The notes beneath the pieces are model-generated. The model was not told where the DNA came from and made no database searches. It saw nothing but the letters and a program-made list of their open reading frames with translations. A DNA stretch of 64,000 nucleotides from Cunninghamia lanceolata. Its lineage: Eukaryota > Streptophyta > Pinopsida > Cupressales > Cupressaceae. The stretch is taken from contig BSBN01001017.1 of NCBI GenBank assembly GCA_027924645.1, positions 10,752,501 through 10,816,500 on the forward strand. The letters are read 5' to 3'. Of the stretch, positions 46,137 to 58,338 are shown in pieces (the stretch's first letter is position 1; the number at the start of each line of letters is the position of its first letter). The position numbers were made by a program, and so were the translations under genes.

Positions 46137-46544
46137 TGTTGGAGCAATCAACCACCAGGATCAAATCTGCAAAACAAAATAACCTTCCACACAAGAGAGA
46201 CAAGCAAAGAAAATGCTATATTGCCATGATACAACAATGTACTAGATTACATAATGTACAATGAGGCCTTGGTTAGAAAGACCAAGGTGAGATACAAGAT
46301 GTTGTAGTCATCTGACAAGTGTCACAATCCTATGACATATGACAACTATAGGATAAGATGACAACTATCAACTACAACTATCAACAACTAGAAACATCTA
46401 GAAGACAACTAGAATGCTTCCTAAGTCAACTTAAGATGTGAACATGTGTGTGATTATTATTTAACTAATAAATAGCTAAATAATATGAATTATCTACACA
46501 ACAAAGGTTAAACCAGATAGGTAATAACCCTGTTCACACCAACA
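46137..46544 (-). repeat. 3' LTR of copia element 2
   Basis: 408 bp, TGTTGGAGCAATC to TTCACACCAACA. Short for a copia LTR in this window and almost identical to 53177-53584. Confidence 0.95.
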
Positions 46545-46557
46545 CCCCCCCTTAAGT
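46545..46557 (-). other. Polypurine tract of copia element 2
   Basis: On the minus strand ACTTAAGGGGGGG directly precedes the LTR, the expected second-strand primer. Confidence 0.9.
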
Positions 46558-46738
46558 GCAACTTAGGGAGGAACAAACAAATGCAAAGATGGGTCCCGGC
46601 AACATGGCCATGTTAGGTACCCATGTATAAACAATCTCTCACAAGCGGAGAAAGGGAGAAAACCTCATGGGAAAAAACTCCTCTCCAAAAGAGAGAAACA
46701 TGCAAAGAAAAAGCATGAAAAAGTGAAGGAAGGAGGAC

Positions 46739-47330
46739 TCAAGAAGACCCCCCAAGGACAACTTCCTTCACCCCAAGCATCGATTGCAACTGAAGATAAT
46801 GAGGCGATGCTAAAGGTTTAGTGAAGATGTCCATGACCTGCTCCTCAGTAGGCAAGTACTCCAAGCTGAGAACACCATCCTGGATGAGCTGCCTGATGAA
46901 GTGCATGTGGATCTCAATGTGCTTAGTACACTGATGCTCCACCGGGTTACGAGAAATGTGAATGGCACTCTGATTATCACACCAAAGAGTAGTCGGATGA
47001 TCTAGAGGAAATCCAAACTCAGTCATCAACTGTCGAAGCCAAAGAACCTCCTAGCTAGCCAAAACTGCACCTCAATACTTAGCCTCTGTCAATCATAATG
47101 CAATAGCTGTCTGCTTCTTGCAAGACCATGTAATTGGACCATAACCAAGGTAGAAAACAAAGCCAGAAGTGGACTTCCGGTCATTAACATCACCAGCCCA
47201 ATCTGAGTCAGTGAAGCCCATAATCGAAGAAGCTCCAGATGTGTAATGAATGCCAAAGTGTGATGTGCCCTGAATATACCTCAAGATACATTTGGCTGCC
47301 TTCCAATGACTCTCGTGTGGCTCCTGAGAG
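46739..47330 (-). pseudogene. Copia element 2 RNase H
   Basis: IMGFTDSDWAGDVNDRKSTS opens the copia RNase H (catalytic Asp in TDSDWA). SGFVFYLGYGPITW follows; then stops break the LTEAKY stretch near 47030-47090 before WLRQLMTEFGF, LWCDNQSAIHISRNPV (Asp), HQCTKHIEIHMHFIR and a last stretch ending VLGGSS with a stop at 46739. The last 200 bp before the LTR are untranslated. Confidence 0.9.
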
Positions 47331-48635
47331 AACCGGGAGACAAGTCCAACCGCAAAGGAGATATTAGGACGACTGTGTGTCAAGTACAAAAGACTGCCAA
47401 CCAACTGCCGATACAATGTAGCATCAACTGTGGGAGTAGTGCAACTGGAAGATAGTACAACACCTGACTGAAATGGTGTAGGGGCAGGCTTGCAATCAGC
47501 CATGCCAAATCTCTGAAGCAAATCAAGAGCATACTTTTGCTGAAAAATGAAGATCCCCTTAGTAGTCTGGCGAACCTGAAGACCAAGGAAGTAGTGTAGG
47601 AGACCAAGATCTATCATATCAAAGCACTCCATCAATGCTTGCTGAATACTCTGGATCATGGAGGTAGAACTGCCTGTGAGAATCAAATCATCCACATAAA
47701 GCACAAGGATCAAAGATCATCTCCATGTCTCTGAGTGTAAACTATAGGGTCAGAATGGCACCGTGTGAAATCAGAAGCAAGCAGGAAACTATCCATCTTC
47801 TCATACCAAGCCCTAGGGGCTTGTTTGAGACCATATAATGAACGACGAAGCCTGCAACAAGTGAAGAGTCCTGCACAAAACCTGGAGGCTGCTCCATGTA
47901 GATCTCCTCATGAAGATCACCATGCAAGAAGGCACTCTTCACATCCATCTGATACACTGACCATCCCTGAGATGCAGCAATAGAAAGTACAAGATGAATG
48001 GAATCCATCTTGGCGATAGGAGCAAAGGTCTTAGAGTAGTCAATACCCTCAACCTGAGAAAACCCCTTAGCAACAAGATGAGCCTTGTACTTATTGATAG
48101 AACCATCAGATGCATATTTGGTGCGGTACACCCACTTGCACCGAACCAATTTTCTTCCCTTAGGAAGAGGAACAAGATCCCAAGTATGATTCTTCATTAA
48201 AGAAGAATACTCCTCAAGCATTGGACTATCCCACTCTGGAATACCGGCAGCATCTGAAAACTTCTGAAGATCCGTGGAAATGGCATGACTCAAAAGACTG
48301 ACACCTGTTGTCTGTGAATGAGTGCGGCGAGTATCTGTGGGATCTCCAACAAGAGGACCAGCCTCCTCAAGAGTAGTGCGGGCCCATCGGGGCAAAATTG
48401 GTACTTGAGGAGGTGGTGGGGCAGGACCTTCATCAGTATCATCTTGAAGAAGCAAAACATCATCAAGGGATGATGAAGTAGGTGGAGTATGTAGTGAGGA
48501 AGAAGAAGTGGAGGAGGAATCCACTTGTGTGAAGGACTCATCAAAATGGACATCTCTACGAAAGTAGACATCCTGAGTGACAGGATCAAACAACCTGTAA
48601 GCCTTCACATCCTCACAATAGCCAACAAAAATCAA
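47331..48635 (-). pseudogene. Copia element 2 reverse transcriptase
   Basis: A frame of 297 codons begins IFVGYCEDVKAYRLFDP (end of the integrase tail), passes a Ser/Thr/Pro-rich spacer, then the RT: EYSSLMKNHTWDLVPLPKGR, CKWVYRTKYASDGS, FAPIAKMDSIHLVLSIAASQ and VYQMDVKSAFLHGDLHEEIY (catalytic Asp). A shift occurs near 47860 and another near 47715. The next frame has LYVDDLILTGSSTSMIQS with the YVDD site and LYRQLVGSLLYLTHSRPNIS. Two shifts separate the first catalytic part from the second. Confidence 0.92.
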
Positions 48636-48639
48636 AGTT

Positions 48640-49478
48640 GACTCTTCTTCTCCATAGCCTTATGCCGACCATTCAGAATGAATGCCCAAGCCTCACTACC
48701 AAATACTCTAAAGAAGGATACATTAGGCTTGACATGGGACCAAGCCTCCTCGAGAGTCATATGCTGCACTGCCTTGTGAGGCATACTATTCTAAATATAG
48801 TTGGCACAATTGACTGCTTCAGCCCAAAAGGTGAGATCCATAGACCTAGATTGTAGCATGCAATTTGCCATCTCCCGTAATGTCTGGTTCTTTCTCTCAG
48901 CCACACCATTCTGCTGAGGAGTGTAAGGAACTGAAAATTGATGCTGAATTCCATGCTCACGGTAGAAATCTTGAAAAGCTTGGTTCACATATTCCCCCCA
49001 TTATCTGTGCATATCCGTCGAAGAGAAAGACTTGACTGCTTCTCCACAAACACCTTGTATGTCCTGAATGTGTCAAAAACATCACTTTTGTACTTAAGAA
49101 AGTACACCCATGTGCATCGTGAGAAATCATCAATGAAAGTGAGCACATACTTGGCCCCTGAAAATGAAGGAGTTGGGAAAGACATGAGATCACTATGAAC
49201 CAACTCCAAGGGTGCTGAAGCTCGTGTGCTTGACCCTTAGGAAAGGGATCTTGATGATGTTTGCCAAGTACACATCCTGGACAAACTCCCTCTCTACAAG
49301 AAATCTTAGGTAGACCAACAACCAACTTCTTTGTGCTCATCTGCTGAAGATAACTATAATTTAGATGTCTAAATCTCTCATGCCAAAGCTTACTCAAGGC
49401 ATCGGCATGTGCTATAAGAGATGATCCTGATGAAGACTCAAATCCATCAAATCTGTATAGTCGTGATCCATGATCCAT
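48640..49478 (-). pseudogene. Copia element 2 integrase
   Basis: Begins near MDHGSRLYRFDG. The zinc part has LWHERFRHLNYSYLQQMS and CPGCVLGKHHQDPFPKGQ. A shift near 49210 leads to LELVHSDLMSFPTPSFSGAK (first Asp), TFIDDFSRCTWVYFLKYKSD and ICTDNGG (second Asp). A run of six G near 48997 causes a shift into NQAFQDFYREHGIQHQFSVP, then TPQQNGVAERKNQTLREMAN with the catalytic Glu. One stop after NCANYI. All three acidic residues are kept; only frame damage is seen. Confidence 0.9.
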
Positions 49479-49514
49479 GTTCCCTGTAGCAACAACTGTC
49501 TTAGGATCCTATAG

Positions 49515-49799
49515 CTATCGAATAACCACATTGTGAGGAGTAAACTCAAATTTCTTTCCATCCCCAGAATGACAAATCTGATATATGGAGAGAAGATTGT
49601 CAGAAATCTTGGGAACAAAAAGAGCATCCTCAATGCAACCATCTTGTAATTGAATGGTGCCTGTCCCCATGACTGAAATCTGTGAAGAGTTCCCCACTGC
49701 AATCTGAGAAGTGCTAGTATCAGAAAGAGTCTCAAGTAGATCAAGTGAATTGGTCATATGATGTGAAGCACCTGAATCAAGTATCTAGCTATCTGAAGA
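49515..49799 (-). pseudogene. Copia element 2 protease
   Basis: After a TAG that replaces the usual Trp, ILDSGASHHMTNSLDLLETL gives the D-S-G-A active site. QISVMGTGTIQLQDGCIEDA and LFVPKISDNLLSIYQICHSG follow, standard for copia. Stops occur before DPKTVVATGNMDHG, the link to integrase. Confidence 0.9.
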
Positions 49800-50735
49800 T
49801 GCAACCAAGCCATGTGTGGAAAGAGAATGTCCTTTGCCTATAGAGGATGGCTTGGGAAGTGAAATCTTGTGCTTCTTCATAGCTTCCTCCAAAGCCTCTA
49901 ACCTCTTGAAACAATGAGACTCATCATGACCTATCATGCCACAAAAAGAACAAGTGCCACCTTTCTTCTTCTTTGTCTTGGAGGAAGACTCACCAGATTT
50001 GGAAGGATTAGGTGGAGGAGTGGGCTTCTGATCATTCTTCAGCTTTGGTTTGAAGGGAGACTCACTACCTGAAGGAGATTCTATCTTGGGCTTCTTCTTA
50101 TTCTTACCTTTACCCTTGGAAGATGAGGCCATCAAGGCTTGACTCTTAGAACTAGGAAGGGCATCCATTTGAAGTAACTTGGTTTCCTCCCTAGTAAGAC
50201 GCTCACAGAATAGCTCAAAGCTAGGCATCTTAAAGTCTTTCCCAAAGGCATCCATAGTAGAATAGAAGGTAGATGAAAACATTTGAAATGGGCCCTTCAA
50301 CTTTGACAAAATCAAGAAGATACATTCCTTTTCAGTTTTTCATGCCCACATCCTTTCAATTGTGACAATATCATCTTGAATTTCTCTAGAAAATCTTGGA
50401 TAGTAGGAAAACTGTCTAGAGAGAGTGATGTCAATTCTGCCTCAAGTTGCAAGATTTGGAATTCATTAACAGTACCATACAATTCTGCAAGCTTATCCCA
50501 AATTTGCTTAGGTGTTTTACACTCTGCAATATGAAACAACAAGTTGTCTAATATATGCAATCCTATGATTCCCATAGCTTCATCTAATTTGTTTTTATAA
50601 GCAAATCTTTCAAACTCCTTAGTGAAACTAGGTGGATTATCTTCTAGCATTTGCCAAAATCCTTTAGATTACAGTTGTTGTTTCATTTTTAACTTCCATG
50701 TGTGGTAATTATAGAAACACTTTCCGCCATGTGTA
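49800..50735 (-). pseudogene. Copia element 2 Gag
   Basis: Starts near 50735 with NYHTWKLKMKQQL, then a stop at 50669-50671 before SKGFWQMLEDNPPSFTKEF. UBN2-type Gag: IWDKLAELYGTVNEFQILQL and FLEKFKMILSQLKGCGHEK. A slip in an A run near 50330 shifts the frame to ECIFLILSKLKGPFQMFSS. A Lys/Ser-rich tail leads to CSFCGMIGHDESHCFKR, a complete C-x2-C-x4-H-x4-C zinc knuckle, unlike the two other knuckles in this window. Confidence 0.9.
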
Positions 50736-53164
50736 GCAGACAAACACCAAGAACCAAAGACATAAGGGCACTTAAATCGTGCCTGTCACCCCCCAGAATG
50801 TATTAACAATGTGATTGTAACCCCCCCAACAAAGTACAATGTAAGAATTTGTACAATTGACAAGCTTAAATCAACCGTTTATAACTCACGGTGATTTTTA
50901 CAATTTTTGAGAAAAAAACCTTGTCAAGGAAAAAACAAAAGTTACAATCAGATTCCTTGTGATTTTTTGAGCAATTTCAAAAAAAATTTCACTAGATTTC
51001 GATGTCGTATGCAAAAGATACGCCAGTTGCAAGAAAAAGACAATCGAAACCTTCAAGCTGCTAAATCTGGCAAAAAATGATGAAATCTAAAAAAATCACC
51101 TGATCAACAGTGAAATTCACTGAACCACCTTTCCGATGACTATAAGAACTCAAAAATCTGCCTCCTGGTTTGCAAGATATGGCAAAAAGAAAAAATCCCC
51201 CTCTTTGTCGCAATTTGCAAAAAAAATGGTGAACGTGGTCGACTTGAATGCGACACATTCAAAAAACCATTGTACTACCAGGAAATAGAATCAGCAAGAA
51301 AGGTGGAGGAGTTTGTTTGTGAGGGGGTAGGCCACCTACCTAACCGGGCCTCAATCTCCGTCTTCGACAAACCGTAATAATAAACCACTATGATGAAAAA
51401 AAAAACACCGTATATCAATGAAAGCACTGGCGGTTATTATGAAGATCACCGCAGACTTTATGTGGTCGACGTGGAGGAGAGCTCCTTCAAACTAGATCAT
51501 GGTCGCCAAAGACTACACCAACAATGAATTAGCCTCTGTACGCTTCGTGGCTGATTCGAATGTGATCGTCACAATGAATTTGATCCTCTATTGTTGGTCA
51601 ATATTTATGATGTTGACCCAAGGAGACTACAAGTCCAAAACGATGACAACCAAAATGTAATATAGAGGCACCGAGAGAATGAATCACAGGGGTCGATCGG
51701 CCAACCCAAGAGTCACAATTCAAGTCGAAAGCTGACTGCACAGGGATCAATAATAATCAAGGGCTGAATCACAATAAATAAACCCTCGTTGAGTGCCGAC
51801 AAGGGCAAGTCTAAGCCAGAAGAATGTGGTAAAGTTGCTGCGGAGGCCACAAAGGCAGATCACAAATTTAAGCCAAAATTGATGGCTACAACCGACGAGA
51901 GAATGAAGACCATCCAAAGCATAAAATGCTAATAGATGAAAGATCACCAACGATGGATGTCGGCTACAATTGATGTGATTGACTCAAATCCCACCAGAAA
52001 CTGAGACCGCCACATGAAATGTGGTTGACCTGTGAATGACTTATGTGTGGTCACTGTTGGAAGATGCTCGCACAGTCTACTACCCGCTGATGCAAAAAAT
52101 CCACAGAACCGCTGAATGTGCCACCATTGGTGGAATGGAATCTCCTACCCACGGAACTATCATAGAGCTTACAACATTTAGTGATCAAATTACAAGCTTG
52201 AACTATGAACAACGATGGGCATTATGAGCTCAGATCAAGTCTTATTATGGCTTCAAAATCAAAAATCAAAAACACCACTCTGAGCAGGATTAAAAAAATA
52301 GTGATTTCTGTGAGTTTGATGCTAACCGCTGGGCAACGAAAGTGGATCACTGTGCTTTGAAAGAATGGCTGAGCTGTTTTGAAATGCAGAAGCCGTAAAA
52401 AACTATTGAGATCCGCCTATGAAGCTGTTGCAGAGTGAAGAAGATTTGGACGGGAATAGATGTGGCCTTTATCCAAATGTGGCCACTTGAGGGTTTGACA
52501 GGCCGCGGCTGATAAGGAAGAAAACAAACCAATGAAATGTATGTGGTTGACTGGAAAATCTGCCGACCGATGCAGATCTAAAGACCACCAACCTCAAATC
52601 AGCAACAATCTGAGATCATACTATCAATGTATGAGGTGGATATAACCATCAAACATAACCAAGATCTGATTCGACAACGAACTCCAAACAAAAAATGTAT
52701 GCAGAGATCTAAATCTCGGTGCTGATTTGGTGCAGAGAATGAATGTAGATCGAACCAAGAGCTAAAAGACAACCTACAATCAGGTCCTGCACACTAAAAT
52801 GTTTGATCAACAGTGACAGAAAGATGGTTTACAAAGGCCAGATCTTGGCCAAATCTCATCAAATAGTAGAAAAACTATTGATTTGATTTGAGAAACTGGA
52901 TATGAAATAGAAACTACAGGGGGCAAAATGGCCCTTTGCTAAAAAAAATTTGCCTTTTCGACAAAAATTTTCTGTAAAAATGCATACAAAGCCCAAAAAA
53001 GTCAAAAATTCAACTATGTCCAAAATCAAATTTTGAAGAGTCAATCCTTATTGATTTGGGTGATCTGAACTCAAAGGTGAACTCCATTTTCAGCCATGAT
53101 GCACTAGCAAAATGTTGACGGCAAGATCTCTCAACAAAAGAGAGAAGGGGCTTACAGGATCAAA
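50736..53164 (-). other. Long non-coding leader of copia element 2
   Basis: About 2.4 kb between primer site and gag without a credible frame. It is rich in CG dinucleotides compared with the rest of the window (GTGGTCGACGTGGAGG near 51461, CCGACCGATGCAG near 52565). Words such as ATGTGGTTGAC and AATCTGAGATC recur. Could be captured host sequence or a structured leader. Confidence 0.65.
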
Positions 53165-53176
53165 GCTCTGATACCA
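53165..53176 (-). other. Primer-binding site of copia element 2
   Basis: Minus-strand TGGTATCAGAGC directly adjacent to the LTR end CCAACA; matches initiator tRNA-Met. Confidence 0.95.
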
Positions 53177-53584
53177 TGTTGGAGCAATCAACCACCAGGA
53201 TCAAATCTGCAAAACCAAATAACCTTCCACACAAGAGAGACAAGCAAAGAAAATGCTATATTGCCATGATACAACAATGTACTGGATTACATAATGTACA
53301 ATGAGGCCTTGGTTATAAAGACCAAGGTGAGATACAAGATGTTGTAGTCATCTAACAAGTGTCACAATCCTATGACATATGACAACTATAGGATAAGATG
53401 ACAACTATCAACTACAACTATCAACAACTAGAAACATCTAGAAGACAACTAGAATGCTTCCTAAGTCAACTTAAGATGTGAACATGTGTGTGATTATTAT
53501 TTAACTAATAAATAGTTAAATAATATGAATTATCTACACAACAAAGGTTAAACCAGATAGGTAATAACCCTATTCACACCAACA
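53177..53584 (-). repeat. 5' LTR of copia element 2
   Basis: 408 bp. It differs from 46137-46544 at six positions that I could count (four transitions, two transversions) and has no length change. Confidence 0.95.
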
Positions 53585-54628
53585 TGAATAAGGTTATTTT
53601 TGTCGTTATCAGGAGCCTTATAATCTCAAACCAGTTGCCCTGATGTATATATATTGTAAACTTTTGTGATTATCAATGTTATCGCAATAGGGAAATAGAA
53701 TGTACTCATACTCCATTGTGTAGGAGGAAATATCTTTTCCAGAATCATATTATTCTTAATCTTGATTGAATAAACCTAGGGGTCATTTTTAAACCTTAAT
53801 CTCATAGTTATGAGGTATGGTTATTTTGAAATATCAGATTATTAAGGTTGCAATGAAAACCCTAGTGTCGAACATAAATATAAATGGTTAGTTATATCCA
53901 TATGAACTCGTCTAAGTCAAGTAGACCATTACTATGAAAGATGTTATAATTATATACGTAAACATAGTTGGTGAGGATAAAACTGTAAGAATATGATAGT
54001 ATCCAAGTCAAGTTGGGGTGGGTGAACATTTTGACCACATTCATTATGAACATTATTGATATTAAAACTTTGGCCAAAGTAATGCATTTGTTTTCTACAT
54101 GCATTGTTAGTTCACTGTATCTGGATTGCATAACCTATCGAAAAATCATACCTAGCTAGAGGGTATCTAGGGTTCTATGGTTGATAGAGTTGTGTAGGAT
54201 ACACTACTATGTACTTGGAAGGTGAATTACCACTGGTCACCTTTGGTCTATATTCCTTGTGAAGGGTAGGGCCACTTCCTATGTGGAAGATGTGTGGGAG
54301 ACCGCCGGTCTATGGATGGAGGCAAAACAATTGAAAGATGCTCTCTCTCCAGCAGAAAACATGCCGTGACTTGTGATAAATATGTCAGATATTCAGAAGC
54401 AATAATCACTCCAAATTTGTTTATGTAATTGAATTACTTATGCAGATACTTGTAATTGAGAAAGACAATATGTCATATTTGTTTTATGTAAGAGAATCTT
54501 GCAATTTGTTGATACTTGATTATATGATAAATAAAAGAAAAAATTTCTCTCATTTTTACCTTGTTGAATTTATTCCATGGTAAGTTCTCTATATTATTGT
54601 GTTTTTAGAATGTGAATGTTACATCATT

Positions 54629-54631
<3 letters not shown>

Positions 54632-54664
<33 letters not shown>
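54632..54664 (+). repeat. CT microsatellite
   Basis: Uninterrupted TC/CT run immediately outside the gypsy target duplication. Confidence 0.95.
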
Positions 54665-54667
<3 letters not shown>

Positions 54668-57600
54668 AAATACATTATTTTGTAAGCTTTAGATTTTTCT
54701 ATCTTCAACCTTTTACCATTCTTCTTGTTAGAACATAATGTTATTAGTGGTCATACCCTTATAACATTTATATGTTGTTCTAAATAAGGTTATAAAACCT
54801 TATGTTATAAAGCATATATCATTTAATAATTAATATTCCAATAACTATTAGATTATTAATTATTTACAAATGGTTTCTTTGAATGGATGTGACTAATACC
54901 CCTTTAGGTATTTTGCCACCCCTTCTCCTTTATTTAAGGAGGTTCTCTCTCATTTGAGAGGTAAGTGAATTTTGAGTTTTATAGTGAATTATATCACTAT
55001 GAACAGAAGGTATTATTGGCCATGTGGAAGTATGTAGAGGAGTATAACCCAAGGTTTAGTCTATTTCTTAATAGACTATATTTTATAAGTATTTTAATAA
55101 AATGATGCTTTATGGGGTTTTTTACTTGAAAGGGTTTTCCCCATGTATATCTTGTGTAATGTGTTAAATCTATGCTTGTATAACTCTCTTTTATATTTAT
55201 TTTATATTTTGTTTATAATGATTAGTAGCCTAAGATCCTAATTTATAACACTTCTCCCATAAATATTTGTTGACGCTTCTCTCCATTAAATCTATGCTTG
55301 TATAACTCTCTTTTATATTTATTTTATATTTTGTTTATAATGATTAGTATCCTAAGATCCTAATTTATAACACTTCTCCCATGAATATTTGTTGACGCTT
55401 CTCTCCATTACCAACCTTTTGTAAAATCCCTTCCATAGCTTCTAGGTAGATGTATGAAGTCATGTCCCACTAGTGGGCCAAATAGGAAAACGCATGTAGC
55501 AAAATCTATTGAATTCATGCAAAGGTTTGATCTAAGGGGTGTTGATCAAACCCCTTTCAATTAGCTTCCCATTTAGAAGACATGTGATGTTTCTTGGAAA
55601 TATGTGCCATCTCATGAAGGTGAGGAATTTGATTTAAGGGGGTTTGATTGAACCCCTTTGAGAAAACTATATATGAGGGGTAGTGTTTTTCACTTTTAAA
55701 CAATACTAAGGCCCGGTTATATAAAACTCCCTTACATCGAACTCTCCTTAGATTGAAAATGTTTGTGTGACACCCTCTTCCCGTCATATCCACATGTAGC
55801 AATTTTAGTGGACAAAACATGCTTGTTTGCATCATATTTTTAGAGGTCAAATAAAGTCATACATTGAAAAATAAATTTTACAAGTATGCACCCCTCATTG
55901 TTATCTTTCTAAAAATATAATATGCATTATGTTTTACATAAATATTATATATTTTTAATGTTATTATAAACATAGATACATTACACAAAATAATGACCTC
56001 TATTTCAGACATTATAGAAAATAAAAAAATATGTTAGAGAAATATCATAAAATTGCACTACATAATGTATCAATGTCCTTGTTTCAATGACAAAAAATAA
56101 TAATTGATAACTATGCAAAGAGGAAATGCATTATGGAAAATATAGGTCTAAATTTCTATTGCTACCAACCAAAAATTAATTAACAATATTCAATAAAAAA
56201 TTTCCAAAAAATATCCATGCACTGGATATTGGAGTTAATGATCTACGTCCAAGAAATCATAAAAATATTTTATCTGTAGTTCAAGATATGTGTTACAAGG
56301 AAATATTACTCAAGAAGAATAGGAAAAATATAATACACTTTATTGAAAACTAACCAAATATGATAGAATTTTTTTTTTTATAAAATCTAAAATAAATATA
56401 AATTGAATCTACATAGAAAATGTCACAAATCATTACTTTATATTGTCCCTAAATTCTTGATAGTTTGTTTTTTATAATTGATAGAATGTGATGAATGTGG
56501 AAAAAAATGATTTCAATGGCTCCAAATTGCCAAAAGGTGGGACACACTATTTTTCTATCACCCTTATGTAATTTCCTTACTACCACCATGATTACCCATT
56601 TTGTAAACCTATAACCTCACAATCCTCTCCATTTTTCATGTACCCCTTGGCATCTTGGTAATACACCATTTCCTTTATCTCCTCCATTGCATAGGAACAC
56701 AACACAACAATGTTAGACATCCCATAGGGTTTTATTGGTAGTTGCGATACCTTGCACACACCACCAACATGCACACCTAGGGATCACACATTTTGATATT
56801 CTCTAGTACACATAGAGATTGAAATAAAAAATATATAGATTTCATTAAGGTAGGCTCTGAAGCAATCCAAATAATTTTTACTGTCCAGAGCTACAAGTTT
56901 GGGCCTAATATCTCACCACAAGAACATCATATCAAAATCTACAGTTACAACAACACATCCTTTAAAAATCTAAAGCCTTTCTAAGCAAGGTTTGTCATTG
57001 TACTGGTAAAATACTTACCATGATTGTATAGTCTCTATTGAAATAGAAGGATGCTCTCATGAAATCTTGGTTCTAGTTCTAGAACCATTTCTTTTTTAAG
57101 ATTTTATAACTTTCATCTTTTCTATATTGGGTAATGATTGCATTAGTATGGTTAACACTACACTATGGTGGACACTACTACAATTCTCTATTTTTATATA
57201 TAGAACTAGTTTCTCACCTTTTATTTTCATCACTAGTCTTATTCTGCTCTAGACTTTGAATCAAGGATGCCTTCTCTAATGTCAAATTTTTATTTCAAAA
57301 TGCTAATCTTGTAATTGTTGAAAATGTAACTCTTATATTGTTAGATTAGCATCTACTTAGTTTGTTTATTGTTTATGCTTTTTATTTCTTAAAGGAAAGT
57401 AAATGAACATGTTAATATAGTTAATACACACTTAGGATAGTTTAAAATTTCCCTACACTAACCTTTATCTTTTACAAATCTTTATGGGATTTGATTACTA
57501 GTGAAAACATTATTCCTTTCAAAACTCCTCAAGGCAAGTCTCCAATGGTTCCTATGACACTACCTAATCCCATATATAAGGTTTATACTACAAGTTGCAA

Positions 57601-58294
57601 GATCTTAGAGTATGCCACTACAAACATATGTCTAGAATGATAGCACAATAGAGGGATAAGACCATGACCGAGTGGATACTACCACACTAGACACGATAGG
57701 AATGTGTGAAGAGTAGTCTATATGACATAGAGCTCAAGGATAGAAAATATAGTTTAGTTGAAGTCAAAGGTCTAGTTCTATAGAACCTTCTAATCTATAA
57801 TAGAAAAATGATGTTGCATGAGATGTCAAATAAACTATACATCCAATTGGCCTTGTTGTGTAAATAGTTTTGTAGGTTTCATGGAGTGTAGGAGAAAGGC
57901 ATCTTTTCAAATGAGTGGCTTGCATTATTCTCATTTTGAGTTACTTGAGTTGTAGTAACTCCTCACTCTATGAGGAAAGTTATTGTATAAATAAGTTTTA
58001 TATTATACCATTAAATTTTATGGGAGAACCTTGTGTGCAACTATGGAGATGGGAATTGTAAATGTTGTTGTGTATTAGTCATTTATTATTTCAAATAAAG
58101 GATTTTATTTACTTGTGAAATAATTTTCTTCCTCCTTTACTATGAGTATGCATGTATAGATGAGTTTTTTTATTGTATATATGAATATGTTGTTTTTGAA
58201 CAAAGAAAAATATATATCCACATATATTATGCAAATAATGTATTTAATTTCATTATAAAAAAATAAATGTATTTTCACTTATATAGCAATGTTG

Positions 58295-58297
<3 letters not shown>
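54665..58297. other. Spacer without recognised gene
   Basis: About 3.6 kb, AT-rich. It includes the 122-bp duplication at 55165-55408 and a region of dyads around 54750-54815 (AAGGTTATAAAACCTT and CATTTATATG). Short minus frames (97 codons at 55557-55850, 60 at 56592-56774) show no motif. Confidence 0.55.
55165..55408 (+). repeat. Two-copy 122-bp tandem duplication
   Basis: TAAATCTATGCTTGTATAAC starts at 55165 and 55287. The copies are almost identical (one differs by CCTAAG after AGTAG or AGTAT), so the duplication is recent. Confidence 0.93.

Positions 58298-58336
<39 letters not shown>
58298..58336 (+). repeat. CT microsatellite at the SINE tail
   Basis: Clean CT run. On the minus strand it is a GA run that ends the SINE described next. 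Confidence 0.95.

Positions 58337-58337
<1 letters not shown>

Positions 58338-58338
<1 letters not shown>

Larger units (their letters stand above)
46137..53584 (-). mobile_element. Copia element 2, nearly complete
   Basis: 7448 bp, minus orientation, with 408-bp LTRs (TGTTGG...CCAACA) and target duplications TGAAT at 46132-46136 and 53585-53589. Gag, protease, integrase, RT and RNase H follow in copia order from right to left. The LTRs differ at six positions by eye, so it is the youngest datable element here. Several stops and one-base shifts break the polyprotein. The 2.4-kb leader is unusually long. Confidence 0.95.
28107..54623 (+). mobile_element. Ty3/gypsy chromovirus (Tekay/Del-like) with four nested insertions
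   Basis: The element begins TGTTACATCC and ends ATGTTACA. Target duplications TCATT lie at 28102-28106 and 54624-54628. The left LTR is followed two bases later by TGGTATCAGAGC, the initiator tRNA-Met primer site. With the insertions removed the order is gag, zinc knuckle, protease, RT, RNase H, integrase, chromodomain, LTR. This is Ty3/gypsy order with a C-terminal chromodomain; LTRs near 3 kb plus the Met primer are typical of the Tekay/Del lineage (lineage is inference). Each coding part has stops, frameshifts or lost catalytic residues, so the element is dead. Confidence 0.93.
44401..54623 (+). repeat. Right (3') LTR of the gypsy element, split by copia element 2
   Basis: Two parts, 44401-46136 and 53590-54623, about 2.77 kb in all. 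Compared with the left LTR it lacks some 360 bp between GTTGCCCTGATG (53635) and TATATATATTGTAAAC. The left LTR has this segment at about 33940-34290. Otherwise colinear with many scattered substitutions. Confidence 0.92.

Noticed and set aside
47765..49198. Plus-strand frames opposite copia element 2
   Set aside because: They are antisense shadows of the RT and integrase coding region.
51061..53044. Short frames of 60-70 codons in the copia 2 leader
   Set aside because: No conserved order, motif or start context; length is expected by chance.
54529..54628. A separate element starting at the CT run
   Set aside because: The boundary is fully explained by the gypsy LTR end and the TCATT target duplication.
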